A stretch of 64,000 nt of DNA, taken from the NCBI GenBank assembly GCA_030760725.1, contig JASWHV010000012.1, forward strand, positions 32,829,652-32,893,651, given 5' to 3'. The DNA comes from Neostapfia colusana (Eukaryota > Streptophyta > Magnoliopsida > Poales > Poaceae). Positions 1 to 11,566 of this stretch are shown one piece after another. A program made the translations under genes and the position numbers. Each line of letters opens with the position of its first letter. Position 1 is the stretch's first letter. The notes under the pieces are model-generated. The model made no database searches, was not told where the DNA came from, and worked only from the letters and a program-made list of their open reading frames with translations.

Positions 1-813
1 GTCGTGATGTAGTAATAAACTAGGGAAAAGTTAATATGCTTTGTGAGTAATTCTCTTATTGGAGATGAGGGATGATCGACACCTGCACTAAATTTATTTT
101 CCACCTTAGGCTAGTAGCTTTGAGGCAAAGCGTTTCTTGTATGATTGTGGAGTCTCGACGTTGATAGTGCAAGGTCTGTATGGGTCTAGGGTAGCTCACT
201 AAAGTTACTTTCACCTCGGGCAAGTGACATCGAGATGAAGCGTTTCTTGTTTGATTGTGGAGTCTCGATGTAAATTATGCGAGGGCTATAAAAGTTGCTT
301 AAAACTTGAAATAAGGACTCGCCTTTAGCTCAAGTTCATATTTTGTGCAAACTTCTATATTCAGCCCTCTAATTTCAGCATGTAGAGTTTCATGACTAGG
401 GTGACGGTTAAGTCTTGCTGAACTTTATGCTCACGGATACTGCATGAGTTGTTTTGCAGGTAATAACACTAAGCTGATATTTACGGGTGTCCGATGAGAC
501 TCGGAACTCTCCGAGTGGTAAACTCATGGCAACCCCTGCCGCTGCTATTGTGAGCGTGTTGCTAGCGAGAAGGTTCCGCGGGCTGTACATATTCTCTATT
601 GCTTAGCATAGATATGAGACGTGAGTCTTATCAGTCTTCCGCTGTAGATTATTTTGAGAAGTATTTGTAAAATTCACACTTTGTAAGCTTCCGCTTGATT
701 TATGTAATATGATACTTTATTATGTGTGCTGTTGGGTGCCGCATCGCACGGCACCACCCAATGCGATTCCCGGGCGAGTGGCATGGCCTCGTGATCGGGT
801 CCGGGCCCTCACA
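1..813 (+). repeat. Element A 5' LTR, 3' portion
   Basis: This aligns base for base in length with 10754-11566 at the end of the 3' LTR and ends in ccctcaca just before the primer-binding site. The rest of the LTR, about 3.5 kb, lies left of the window. It includes the degenerate LTR hairpin at 419-433 and a TTTTGCAG acceptor-like site near 460. Confidence 0.93.
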
Positions 814-816
814 GCG

Positions 817-829
817 TGATATCAGAGCC
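817..829 (+). other. Primer-binding site of element A (tRNA-iMet type, one mismatch)
   Basis: TGATATCAGAGCC lies 3 nt past the LTR end. The usual plant initiator tRNA-Met site is TGGTATCAGAGCC, so there is one G-to-A change. Confidence 0.85.
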
Positions 830-2552
830 GCATTGGTAATAGCGCATGGAATAAGGATCGTATTATGACAAAAACTTAGGATACGGTGAGGAAACGGTAT
901 TAGGCCCACATAAGGACTATAGTAGTATAGTTACTTAAAGTGGCACGACTAACATACTTGTTATAATTCTGAATTTGGATTATGTAACGACGCACCTACG
1001 CTCAGGTAAGTATGGTAAGAAACGCAACCGAAAGCGGCTCAATTTCGGTTAGCTCCCCTGACGAGGAAAGTGGTTCAGGGATAGATCTCACAGCTTGGTG
1101 TGAGACGTGAATATGAAACTCTTGAACTCTTCATGTTCCTAAGTTCACATGAAATGTTGATCCCTAGCGTGCATTAGGCAAGAAACTGGAGACCCCATCG
1201 TGTGGTCAGTAACGCGAGAGTGTCTTCTTCTGGAAATAGCCTAGGAGGACATACGCAGCGCTTGCCATCGGCGTGCCCGGCAGGGCAGTAGGTGGTATCT
1301 GTTGGGTTGTTAAAATTCCCAACCGTGACGACCCATTCATGCTCTACCCGGGTTTCCCGTTGTGTGGTGTGAAAACACGATCATGTACCTTGAGACGTGT
1401 CTTAACTCAAAGACGGCCGTATGGCAATGATACAGGCGTATGTATTTACTTTCAAATATGAACCGCCTGAAATGAAAACAACCCTTGAGTGCATCATTAT
1501 TGAGTGTTCTTCTGCAGGTACTGACCAGTACGTATTCCGTGTAGTACACATGTGTGAGAGACCGTTAATGCCACAATTGAGACGTATATACGGTATAATC
1601 CGGTTAGGATTTTCCCTTTTTTTGTGAGGAACGTAGTACCGACATTTTTCTAACGGTGCATCGACGCCGTACTAAATTTAATAATCCTCTTCCCTATGAA
1701 GAAATGATTCATGAGCTAACTTTCGACTAAAAATGGAAGTTGAAATAAATATTAGTTACTGAACTCTTATTTTGAGCTAAGATTCAAATGAGAGAATGTC
1801 TAGGTTTCAAAGATTTCAAAAACAGAGTGCTCTGTTTCTGGCAGGAATTCTTGCTGGACTTTAACAGAGCATAACTCTGAGTAGATTTAATAAATTAAGG
1901 TGTATGATACAGTTCTGGAAATATTTTCAGGTGCTCTACAACTTCTTTGTAGACCTCCAGAGCAAAATCACACGTTAAGTGGGTGAAAAGTCCAGTTGAA
2001 GGCAAACTGTCCAGAAACAGGACAGCAGCAAAACCTCTCTAGACCTTTCTGTTTTTAAGCCATAACTTCCTGTAGAAAAATCCTTAAGGATCCTAGGACA
2101 CACCGTTGTAAAGTTTATGAAATGTGCAACATTGTTGTAGTTCAAAGTTTGTTCAGATTCTTATTTTATTTGCATATACAACTGTGATAAAGATAGCCAC
2201 ATACAAAGGAGATGCGGGCAAATTTTATCCAGGAACTCTGTTAACTTTGAAAAATCATAACTTTTGATCCAGAAGTGATATGGAGGCGTTTGAATACTCG
2301 TTGGAGAGATATTGAAGTTAAATTTAACTTTGGTATTCAACTTGAGTCATGAAAATGCTTGTAACTGGATCAAAATATGGTTGTTTGAGGACCAGTCAAT
2401 CTGCTTTTAAATCCTTGCTGTTAGTTGAATCAGTTTGCGCATAAATCATTTTGCTTACATGTTAAGACTTCATTATCAGTGTTTCACTACTTTGTTCATG
2501 GAATAAATACAGTGATAGTGTTGAGCGGATAATGAACTCTTGCAATTGCAGA
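830..2552 (+). other. Element A untranslated leader between the primer-binding site and gag
   Basis: About 1.7 kb with no supported gene. It shares diverged blocks with the leaders of B (17998-19521) and C (47358-48165), including the block around cttaggatacggtgagg and the block ending in the hairpin at 1653-1670. Two further hairpins, AACAGAG/CTCTGTT at 1821-1836 and CAGAG/CTCTG at 1865-1879, have interchangeable arms. Several short ORFs here are not conserved in B and are not called. The leader ends in a 3' splice-site-like TTGCAG one base before the gag ATG. Confidence 0.75.
1653..1670 (+). other. Leader hairpin, element A
   Basis: ACGGTG-CATCGA-CGCCGT folds into a 6-bp stem with one G-U wobble. 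The equivalent leader positions in B and C keep the loop but change the stem in a compensatory way. Confidence 0.6.
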
Positions 2553-3822
2553 ATGGTGCGAACTCATTCCATGGGTGAAGTGGGTGATTCCAGTGGTGGT
2601 GGTGGTGATAACTCTCCACAGCGGGAGCAGCGAGCTCCGCAACAGCAGCCACCACCAGGACCTTCACCTATGGTCACAATGGCGGACATTCTGGCCTCCA
2701 TGACGGGTGCAAGCGATGAGTGAACCGACTTTCTCCGCACCCTTGTGTTGAATACATCCCGTCAAGGGGGATGTCAAGATGAAGATTGTCGCCAACCGCA
2801 AATGAGTTCCTACGTTGAGTTCTTGGCGACTCAACCACCGGTTTTCATTGAAGCTGAGGATCCTCTGGTGACGGATAGCTGGATCCGTACCATTGAATAC
2901 ATCCCATCAAGGCGGATGTCAAGATGAAGATTGTCGCCAACCGCAAATGAGTTCCTACGTTGAGTTCTTGGCGACTCAACCACCGGTTTTCATTGAAGCT
3001 GAGGATCCTCTGGTGACTGATAACTGGATCCGTACCATTGAATCTAAGTTCGGGTTGCTCCAATGCACCAAACATCAGAAAGTCTTATACATGGCGCAAC
3101 AACTTCACGGGTCCGCCAGTGCATGGTGGGCAAATCAACTCGCCTCCCTACCAGCTGGACATCATTTCACATGGACGGAATTCCGGAAGGCATTTCTTGC
3201 TTATCATGTCCCTTTCAGAATAATTCAGTGGAAACTCGAGGAGTTTCTGGTCTTAAAACAAGGAGGGAGGGATGCATACGAGCATTCGCGAGTGTTCAAC
3301 AAACTGGCACAATATGCGCCGGAACATGTGAACACTGAGGCACAAAAGTACGAATGGTTCTTTCGCAGCCTCAATCCCAAGTTAAAGGAAAGACTCATCT
3401 TAGCTGATCGAAAGAATTTTAACGAATTGATGAGTGCTTCCATCATGGTTGAAGATGCTCGGCGAGAAGTTCAGGCTGAGAAAAGAAAGAACCGTATACC
3501 ACCGGAGAGTAGCAGTATTGCTCCTCATAAGTACCGGGTGGTAGACAGTACCTTGAACTGTCAGCTGATACAGCCAGCGAGATGACTCCAACAATACTCG
3601 AGTCGTTCATCTCAATATTCTGAAATCGTACAGCTGCAACAACAGTATATGCAGCCGCATTATTCTGTCCCTCAAGCGTTCTCGCCGCAGCAGAATACAA
3701 CCAGTGTCCGTACTCAGCGTAACATGGAACCGGTTGAGAAACCGTGCTTCACGTGCGGTTATTTGGGTCACATCAGCAGGAATTGTCCAGAAAGGATACG
3801 CCACAGAGCAAATATACCGGAG
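2553..3822 (+). pseudogene. gag: gag of element A (capsid and CCHC nucleocapsid), disrupted
   Basis: This codes for the structural Gag protein that packages the element RNA. The start ATG at 2553 gives MVRTHS, the same N-terminus as element B, and follows an AG acceptor-like site. The retrotransposon gag domain runs from about 2800 to 3480 (motifs such as YVEFLATQPP, SASAWWANQL and FRKAFLAYHVP). A CCHC zinc knuckle, CFTCGYLGHISRNC, lies at about 3744-3785. Disruptions are a TGA at 2721, a 145-bp tandem duplication at 2750-3039 that shifts the frame by one, and a TGA at 3583. After these the frame runs on into protease without a boundary, as expected of a gag-pol fusion. Family identity is firm; the product is non-functional. 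Confidence 0.88.
2750..3039 (+). repeat. 145-bp tandem duplication inside gag of element A
   Basis: Units 2750-2894 and 2895-3039 are nearly identical, with only a few differences. The unit length is not a multiple of three, so the copy throws gag out of frame. Element B has a single copy of the equivalent segment. Confidence 0.92.
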
Positions 3823-6800
3823 CAGGGTATAAATCAACCCCGTGCTCAGCTCCAAGGAACAGCACCAAAGTCCAGGTGCATTTATCATACAGCTCTAGAG
3901 GATGTGCCGGAAGGTGCACCTGTGCTAGCGGGAATGTTCACCCTCAATGAACTACCCGTATTGGTTTTATTTGACTCTGGAGCCACAAACAATTTCATCA
4001 GCAGGTTGTTCGTGTGTAAAGCTGAGCTCTCCACCACTACACCGAAAGATCATTACCTTATGAGCTCACCCGGTGGAAATATAGCTGCTAATGAAGTGGT
4101 GATCAAAGCACCCTTGTGCTTAGGTGGGAAATTATACCCCACAACCCTCATTGTGTTAGAGGGGCAAAAGATCGATGTGATCTTAGGAATAGCGTGGATG
4201 AACTATCACGGAGCTGTTCTTGACATCGGTCCACGGATTGTTAGCTTGGACTCTCCATTCTACGGTCTTCAAACACTCAATCCAGTTGTGTGCCACAGTG
4301 TGACCATGAATCTGGAGGACATCCCAGTGGTCCGTGAGTACCCAGATGTGTTTCGCGATGATCTTCCAGGGATGTCGCCTGAAAGAGACGTGGTATTCAA
4401 GATTGAGTTAGCACCGGGAACCACACCGATATCTTGGAGGCCGTACAAAATGTCTCCGAAGGAATTGGCTGAACTGAAAGAGCCACTAAAGGCCTTAATG
4501 GACAAAGGGTTCATCCAGCCAAGCTCATCACCATGGGGCTGTTCAGCCCTCTTTGTGAAGAAAAAGGATGAATCACTTCGGTCATGTGTGGATTATTGGC
4601 CGCTGAATGCAGCGACGATCAAAAATAAATATCCACTGCCGTGGATCGATATATTATTTGATCAGTTAGTGGGTGTCAAAGTATTCTCCAAGATGGACTT
4701 GAGGTCCAGTTATCATCAGATAAAAATCAGAGCGGAGGATATACCGAAGACGGTCTTCTCGACTAGATATGGGCTCTATGAGTACCTAGTCATGTCTTTC
4801 GGGCTAACAAATGCACCCGCACATTTCATGTAACTCATGAATTATGTATTCATGTCAGAGTTGGATCAGTTTGTCGTGGTTTTCATCGACGACATTCTCG
4901 TATACTCCCAATCGGAGGAAGAGCACACCAAACATCTCCATATTGTGCTCCAACGCTTACGAGAACATAAGCTGTATGCCAAATTCAGCAAGTGTGAATT
5001 TTGGATCAGAAAAGTACCGTTCTTTGGCCACATTATTTCAGCAGAGGGTGTGGCCGTATATCCAACCAAAATTGAGCAAGTCTTGAAGAGGGAGTCTCCG
5101 ACATCTGTTCATCAAATCCGCAGTTTTCTAGGACTAGCGGGTTACTACCGGAGATTTATTCCCAGCTTCTCGAAGGTGGCTAAACCAATTACAGAGTTAT
5201 TGAAGAAGAGCAGCAAGTATGTATGGACGGAGGCCTGTGAAGAGTCATTTCAAACTCTAAAGAAACATCTCACAACGGCACCGGTTCTAGCCCAACCGGA
5301 TACAACAAGGCCATTCGATGTTTATTGTGATGCCTCAGGCATTTGACTTGGCTGCGTATTAATGCAAGATAGATGTGTGATCGCGTATGGGTCTCGTCAA
5401 CTCCGCAACCACGAGCAGCACTACCCCACTCATGACCTAGAACTCGCTGCAGTGGTCCTTGCGTTGAAAATGTGGAGGCACTACTTACTTGGAAACCTAG
5501 TGCACCTTTACACCGACCATAAGAGCCTCAAGTATATATTCACTCAGAAGGATATCAATATGAGGCAGCGGAGATGGTTGGAATTAATAAAAGATTATGA
5601 ACTTGAGATCCATTACCATCCGGGCAAAGCTAACGTGGTGGATGATGCACTCAGTCATAAGTTCCACGTGAATAACTTGTCAGTTGTTCCGGGTGAGGAT
5701 GAAGAACCAAGCTTGAGGGTGATTCCATATGGGGCATTGTATAATCTTGCTCTCGTGCCTATCATCTGAGAAGAGATTGTACAAGCCCAAAAGAGAGATA
5801 AAGGAATGCGGAAAATCCGGGCAAGAATCAATGAAGATAAAATGAAATGCTTCCAGGATGATGATCAAGGTGTGTTATGGTTTAACAACCGTATTGTGGT
5901 ACCCTGGAACATGAAGTTAAGAAAGAAGATTTTGGATGAAGCTCATATATCCAAGTACTCGATACATCCAGGAAAAAATAAGATGTATCAAGATCTCAAA
6001 ACAAAATTTTGGTGGACTCGGATGAAGCGAGAAATTGCCAAGTATGTATCCGAGTGTGATACATGTCGGCGAGTCAAAGATGATCATATAAAGAAAGCGG
6101 GAATGCTGCAAACATTAAGTATTCCGGCATGGAAGTGGGAGGACATCAGTATGGACTTTTTTGTCGGACTGCCTCTCACGTCCAAAAAGCATGATTGTTG
6201 ATCGGTTAACAAAATTGGCCCACTTCATCCCAGTGAATACGAGATTTTCAACTAAGCAATATGCAGAGTTGTATCTCTCAAGAATTGTGTGCTTACACGG
6301 AGTCCCCAAAATCATCACATATGACCAAGGTTCTATATTTGTTGCTCGTTTCTGGGAGCAACTACATGAATCTCTGGGAACAAAGTTAATTAGAAGCTCA
6401 GCATACCATCCTCAAACCGAGGGTCAAACGGAGAGGGTGAATCAGATTTTAGAAGATATGCTGAGAGCATATGCCATAGATCAAGGAAAGAATTGGGATA
6501 ACCATTTGCCATTAGTAGAATTCTCCCACAACAATGGTTACCAATTCAGCATTAAAATGGCACCATACGAAGCACTATATGGCAGGAAGTGCCGCACGCC
6601 ACTCGATTGGTGTGAATCCGGCAAGAGGGTGATTTTCGGCATTGATCTTGTAAAAGATGCCGGAGAGCGGGTCCAGCTTATTCAAGCAAACCTCAATGCC
6701 GCTCAATCTCGCCAGAAGAGTTATGCGGACAAGCGACGCTGACCCTTGAATTTTGAAGTCGGAGGTCACATCTATTTCCGAATATCCCCGATGAAGGGAA

Positions 6801-7177
6801 TTCATCGATTTGGGGTCAAGGGAAAGCTAGCTCCTTGTTTTGTTGGTCCATTCATTATTACAGAACGGTGTGGACTGGTAGCCTACCGTCTGAGTCTGCC
6901 ACCATCATTATCGGGCATCCATGACATCTTCCATGTCTCACAATTGAGAAAATATTTGAAGAAACTGACAGAGGTTCTTTCAGGAGACATGGAGATATTA
7001 CAACCGGATCTCACCTACACCGAACAGCCCATCCATATTATCGACGAAAAGACCCGGATCACTCAAAATCGGACTTTGAAATTTTACAAAGTCCTGTGGA
7101 GTAATCATACCCCAGAAGAGGCGACTTGGGAGAGTGAAGATTACATCCACAAGAACTATCCGGCACTTTTGTCATAG
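3823..7177 (+). pseudogene. pol: pol of element A: protease, reverse transcriptase, RNase H, integrase, chromodomain (disrupted)
   Basis: This is the replication polyprotein of a chromovirus. The aspartic protease is marked by LFDSGATNNF (about 3967-3996). Reverse transcriptase runs from about 4330 to 5080 with an intact FIDDILVYS box at 4882-4908. RNase H covers about 5300-5700, with DVYCDASG and YTDHKSLKY retained. The integrase zinc finger is at about 5940-6075 (HPGKNKMY, CDTCRRV) and the DDE core follows from 6150 (SMDFFVGLP, YDQGSIF, TERVNQ). The C-terminus (about 7020-7177, EEATWESEDYI) is chromodomain-like, which in this family directs integration toward marked chromatin. In-frame stops lie at 4831, 5344, 5767 and 6740, and a 14-bp deletion near 6193 changes frame. 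The last codon is followed by TAG at 7175. Confidence 0.9.
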
Positions 7178-7235
7178 ACGTTGTAATTACCTTCTGCCTC
7201 ACCTTTCTTTTGTAATCTCAGGACGAGATTCCCTT

Positions 7236-7250
7236 TTAAGGAGGGAGGAA
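7236..7250 (+). other. Polypurine tract of element A
   Basis: A purine-rich run ending aaggagggaggaa directly precedes the TGTAAAGG start of the 3' LTR. Element B has the same arrangement. It is the expected plus-strand primer. Confidence 0.85.
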
Positions 7251-10200
7251 TGTAAAGGTCCAAAAAATATGAATACAAAAAAACTTGAGTTTGCACAAAT
7301 ATATGTGTCATGTGTATGAAAAAGGGGACTGGTTTAAACTTTTTCCCACATGTGATAACACATGAGAGTTCTTTCTAAACAAACTTGGGGTTACTCACAT
7401 GCTTGGACCCTAGGTGGATTAAACCCACAGAATTGAAGTCTCAGGTGCAAGGGAAGGTTTAAAAATCAGATTGTGAACTAAATGTTCAACTCAAATTTCA
7501 AATGAGGGAACACACACTGGTAAATCAAACTGTCGTGTTCAAACTCTTGTTTGCAGCAGCTAACATAGAAATCAGAGTGCATATTTGAATTCCTTAGGTC
7601 CAAATTAGTGGGTACGCAAAGTTTCATTAATTTTTGAAAGGATTTGCTATCCATTTTCCAAAAGGACTTAAATGTGCAAAGAATTCAAATACACATTTGA
7701 ATTTGGATGAAATTTGCCCAACTATCCAAATGCAGCTCAGTTTTCAACTCCAAACATTTGAATTGGTCAGTTTCCAAATTTTGGAGATCTTTTGAGGAAT
7801 AAGGGGGGACTTACTGGTGGGACCCACATGTCATAGAGGCAGCAAAACTTCCAGCTGAAGTTCAGAGCAAAGTCTCTGTTTTGTTTCTTCTCACCCGAGC
7901 AGAACTGCCGCCGTGTGACACCAAGGGGCACCGGGAGCCACCTCCTGCTCATTTTCCCTCACGCTGGCACCCTCCTCATGATACTTTCATCTCTTGCGGT
8001 GCTACTTTTCACCCACGGAACCGAGAGTCGCTGTTCTGTTTTCCCCGCGCACGATCTCAAAAGAGAGGTTGCCTCCTCCCCGGATTCGATCTGAGCCGAC
8101 GTCCCCTCACATGCAAATGCCCAGGCAGTAGCAAAACGACCCCACGGTCTTCTCCACAGCCTCCTCAGACCACAACCGAGAGAGCTCGGCCTTCACAACC
8201 CCGCGCTCATCGAGTTTCTGTGGCGGCCGAACCGCAACCGGACGGAGGTCGCTTGTGGACAGCTCTGCAGAGAGCCTTTCACGGCCGAGAAAGAGTGCCC
8301 TTGGATGCGCCAAGACTCCATGCTGCTCACCTCCAAAGCTTGAGCCAAGTGATTGATCGTCGCCGGAGTATTTCACGGTTTTCTTCCGGCCGGTGCAAAA
8401 CCACCCTCGGGTACGAAATCCTCAAATTCTCGATCTCCATTTGCTTAGAGCCCGCCAAATTGCACTCACAGGAGCTAGACTCAATGGCGCACAAGTTTTC
8501 TTCGCAACCCTAGCTTGAATACAGTTGTAGCCGGCGTATTTGATGGTTTTCCAACGGCGACTGTAGAGGAAGCCGTCGGGTGCATGGTGCAACCATGGTT
8601 AGAGCCTTCCCCGAGCTTTTGTATGGCCATTTCGACCTCCCCTAGCATCCACCGGTGCTGTAGAGCCCTTCCGCCGAAGCTTTGGTGGGCTAGAAGGGCC
8701 GGGCGACGTCGCCAAAATTGTACTGAGCCGCCGCACCGTCGCCGGTTGTGTTAGAGCCACCGCCGGTTGGGGAAAGTGCCCCCATCGTGTTGAGCACACG
8801 GTTTTAGGCCCTAGCGGCGAGGGAGAGCTCGGGAGATGGCAGGATGTCAGAGTTTAGTGCCTCTCCGGTGAGCCCGGCGGCGCGCGGGCGCGGGAGCTGG
8901 AGGTAGACGACGATGGGACCGGGCCCGCATGTCAGCTGCTCGGTGAATAGGGGTGGAATTTTCTGTTGCACGGGATCGGGTTGTGACAGCACGGGAGAGA
9001 CCCTGTGGCCCCGTGTGGTTTAGCCGAGGGGGTGACACGTGGTAGCCGGACCCTCTGTCACAGATTTGAACTTTTACCGATTAAATTGAATTCCAGAATT
9101 TCCCCAAACTTTAGAACCTCATAACTTTTGCTAGGAAGCTCCAAATTTAGTGATTCAAATTGGGTTGGATTCAGGTTGAAAAACTATATCCAAATATGCA
9201 ACCCAATTTGTATGATAGTCATTATTTAATTCTGGAAAATCCTTTAAATCTTTTCAGCAAAAGAATTTTAGAGGGAGTTTGGTTCATCCAAAAATCCTCA
9301 AACTTTGCCAGAATATTCTTTAGGATATTAGTGAAGTCCTGTAAAATTTCAGCTCATTTGGAGTTGATTTGATTAAGGGAAGTCAGACTTTAAGTTGCTG
9401 TGTTCAATTGGATACAGAAATAATTTCAGAGGATTTCCAAAACATGGAAATTTATTTCTGGATGATTCTTTGCTCCAAAAATCCTAGGCAAATTCCTGCA
9501 GGTCCTATGAACTATAATTGAAATTGTAGTTCACTAAGTTTGGCATGAACATGTGAGTTACTTCAGAATTAATTCCTTTTTGCTTAATTTCTTAGAGAAT
9601 TGTTCGGAACAAAACAATCAATGAAAAGTGCTAATTTTTTGTCCAGATGACTTTATTGTGACAAGGAACTCACATGAAAAGTTTCAGCTCCATTGGAGTT
9701 CTGGATCACCCCTGTTCTGTTTAACCTCCTTAGGTGCTCAAAATATGGGTGGGGAGAACACTTAGCACTTAATGATGTTGATTAACCCAAACCAAACCAT
9801 AGCACCAGTGTCATTTTAAATTCTTAAACAGAGTTCCAGTTTTTAAACTTGTCATTAGAACTTGTTAGCAAAATATTTACAATTAAATCCATATGCATAT
9901 TCATAACGTGTAGCATCTATTTGAAGAATTTGAAACAATCGGAGTAGAGATCAAGAAGGAGGAAAGCAAGTGATCAAGCCTCAGTGGTCTTCACTAACTG
10001 AACCTTATATATTAGTCCCCTGCAAAACAAAGGCAAGCCCCGGTTTGCATCGAAATTTACAAGTTTTTATTTGTATTCACTTTATAATTTCTAGCATTTT
10101 GTTTATTGCATTAAGTCTAGATGGTATAACACTCCAAATGCATGACCCAGAAAACCCTGGAGTTTAATGTAGAGTAGGTTATCAATTGATATAACTGCTG

Positions 10201-11566
10201 ATCTCAAGTTAACAAAAGTGGATTAAAAGAGGCATAACTCGAGTAGACAGTTTCCTACTCGTTAACAGGGATTAAGGGGGATCAATCGGAAGAGTTGGGA
10301 ATTGATCCTCATAGATGGGAATGGAGACTGGGCAGTGGATGGAAGGCTCAAGGATGTGGTCATGTGAACCTAGTCTATGTCTGAGTCGATTAAGGCCCGT
10401 TCTCGTGTGCGGTTCTGTGGGACAAGTTTGAGTTGTGTACCGGATGCATACTGGCTATATGGGACCCAGGAAACCGATGTAACATGTTAACCTGGGTGTC
10501 GAGGCAATCCCCACCGTCTTATGCAAATGCTGAAAGGATAGAGAAGTCGGCTCGACGAGGGTTTGCCGTAGTGAGACTTAATCCAAGTCGGTGGGACCAG
10601 TTCGATATTTGGGTGTCGTGTGAAAGGTTGCCACATACGACGTTGATGGGATTGGTTGATCACTGGTCTTGGACGGGTGTATGTGTCATGTCAGCCGGGT
10701 ATTTTTTATTTGAATCACCGTCGCTCGCGGTAGTGAGCATACTTGTTCTCTGTGTCGTGACGTAGTAATAAACTGGGAAAAAGTTAATATGCTTTGTGAG
10801 TAATCCTCATATTGGAGACGAGGGATGATCGACACCTTCACTAAATTTATTTTCCACCTTGGGCTAGTAGCGTCGAGGCAAAGCGTTTCTTGTTTGATTG
10901 TGGAGTCTCGACATTGATGGCGCAAGGTCTGTATGGGTATAGGGTAGCTCACTAAAGTTACTTTCACCTCGGGCAAGTGACATCGAGATGAAGCGTTTCT
11001 TGTTTGATTGTGGAGTATCGATGTAAATTGTGCGAGGGCTATAAAAGTTGCTTAAAACTTGAAATAAGGACTCGCCTTTAGCTCAAGTTCATATTTTGTG
11101 CAAACTCCTATATTCAGCCCTCTAATTTCAGCATGTAGAGTTTCATGACTAGGGTGACGGTTAAGTCTTGCTGAGCTTTATGCTCATGGATGCTGCATGA
11201 GTTGTTTTGCAGGTAATAACACTACGCTAAAATTTATGGGTGTCTGATGAGACTCGGAATTCTCCGAGTGGTGAACTAATGGCAACCCCTGCTGCTGCTA
11301 TTGTGAGCGTGTTGCTAGCGAGAAGGGTCCGCGGGCTGGACATCTTCTCTGTTGCTTAGCATAGATATGACACGTGAGTCGTATCAGTCTTCCGCTGTAG
11401 ATTATTTTGAGAAGTATTTGTAAAATTCACACTTTGTAAGCTTCCTCTTGATTTATGTAATATGATACTTTATTATGTGTGCTGTTGGGTGCCGCATTGC
11501 ACGGCACCACCCAATGCGATTCCCGGGCGGGCGGCACAGCCCCCTGATCGGGTCCGGGCCCTCACA
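7251..11566 (+). repeat. Element A 3' LTR (4316 bp)
   Basis: It runs from TGTAAAGGTCC to CCCTCACA. The last 813 bp match the left edge of the window, and the whole is related to the solo LTR at 48482-52712. It has an AT-rich first part, a GC-rich block at about 7900-9050, an AT-rich middle with diverged copies of a motif around cataacttttgctagg, and a conserved distal part. The distal part holds GGCAAGCCCCGGTTTGCAT (about 10033-10051), the hairpin TGAGCTTTATGCTCA (11172-11186) and TTTTGCAGG. Long ORFs in the GC-rich block are not conserved and are not called genes. Confidence 0.92.

Larger units (their letters stand above)
1..11566 (+). mobile_element. Element A: Ty3/gypsy Tekay/Del-like chromovirus retrotransposon (5' end outside the window)
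   Basis: The order LTR, tRNA-Met primer-binding site, long leader, gag, protease, reverse transcriptase, RNase H, integrase, chromodomain, polypurine tract, LTR defines a chromovirus of Ty3/gypsy type. The 813 bases at the left edge match 10754-11566, so they are the 3' part of the 5' LTR. The right flank is agcgg (11567-11571); the matching left duplication lies outside the window. The element sits in a minus-strand family-C LTR. By eye the first 200 bases of the two LTR copies differ at about 15 positions, so it is older than element B. The polyprotein holds at least six in-frame stops, a 145-bp tandem duplication and a 14-bp deletion, so it is not autonomous. Confidence 0.93.

Noticed and set aside
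7881..8513. 210-codon ORF in the A 3' LTR
   Set aside because: It lies in the GC-rich LTR block where stops are rare. No domain is seen and there is no matching frame in the related solo LTR.
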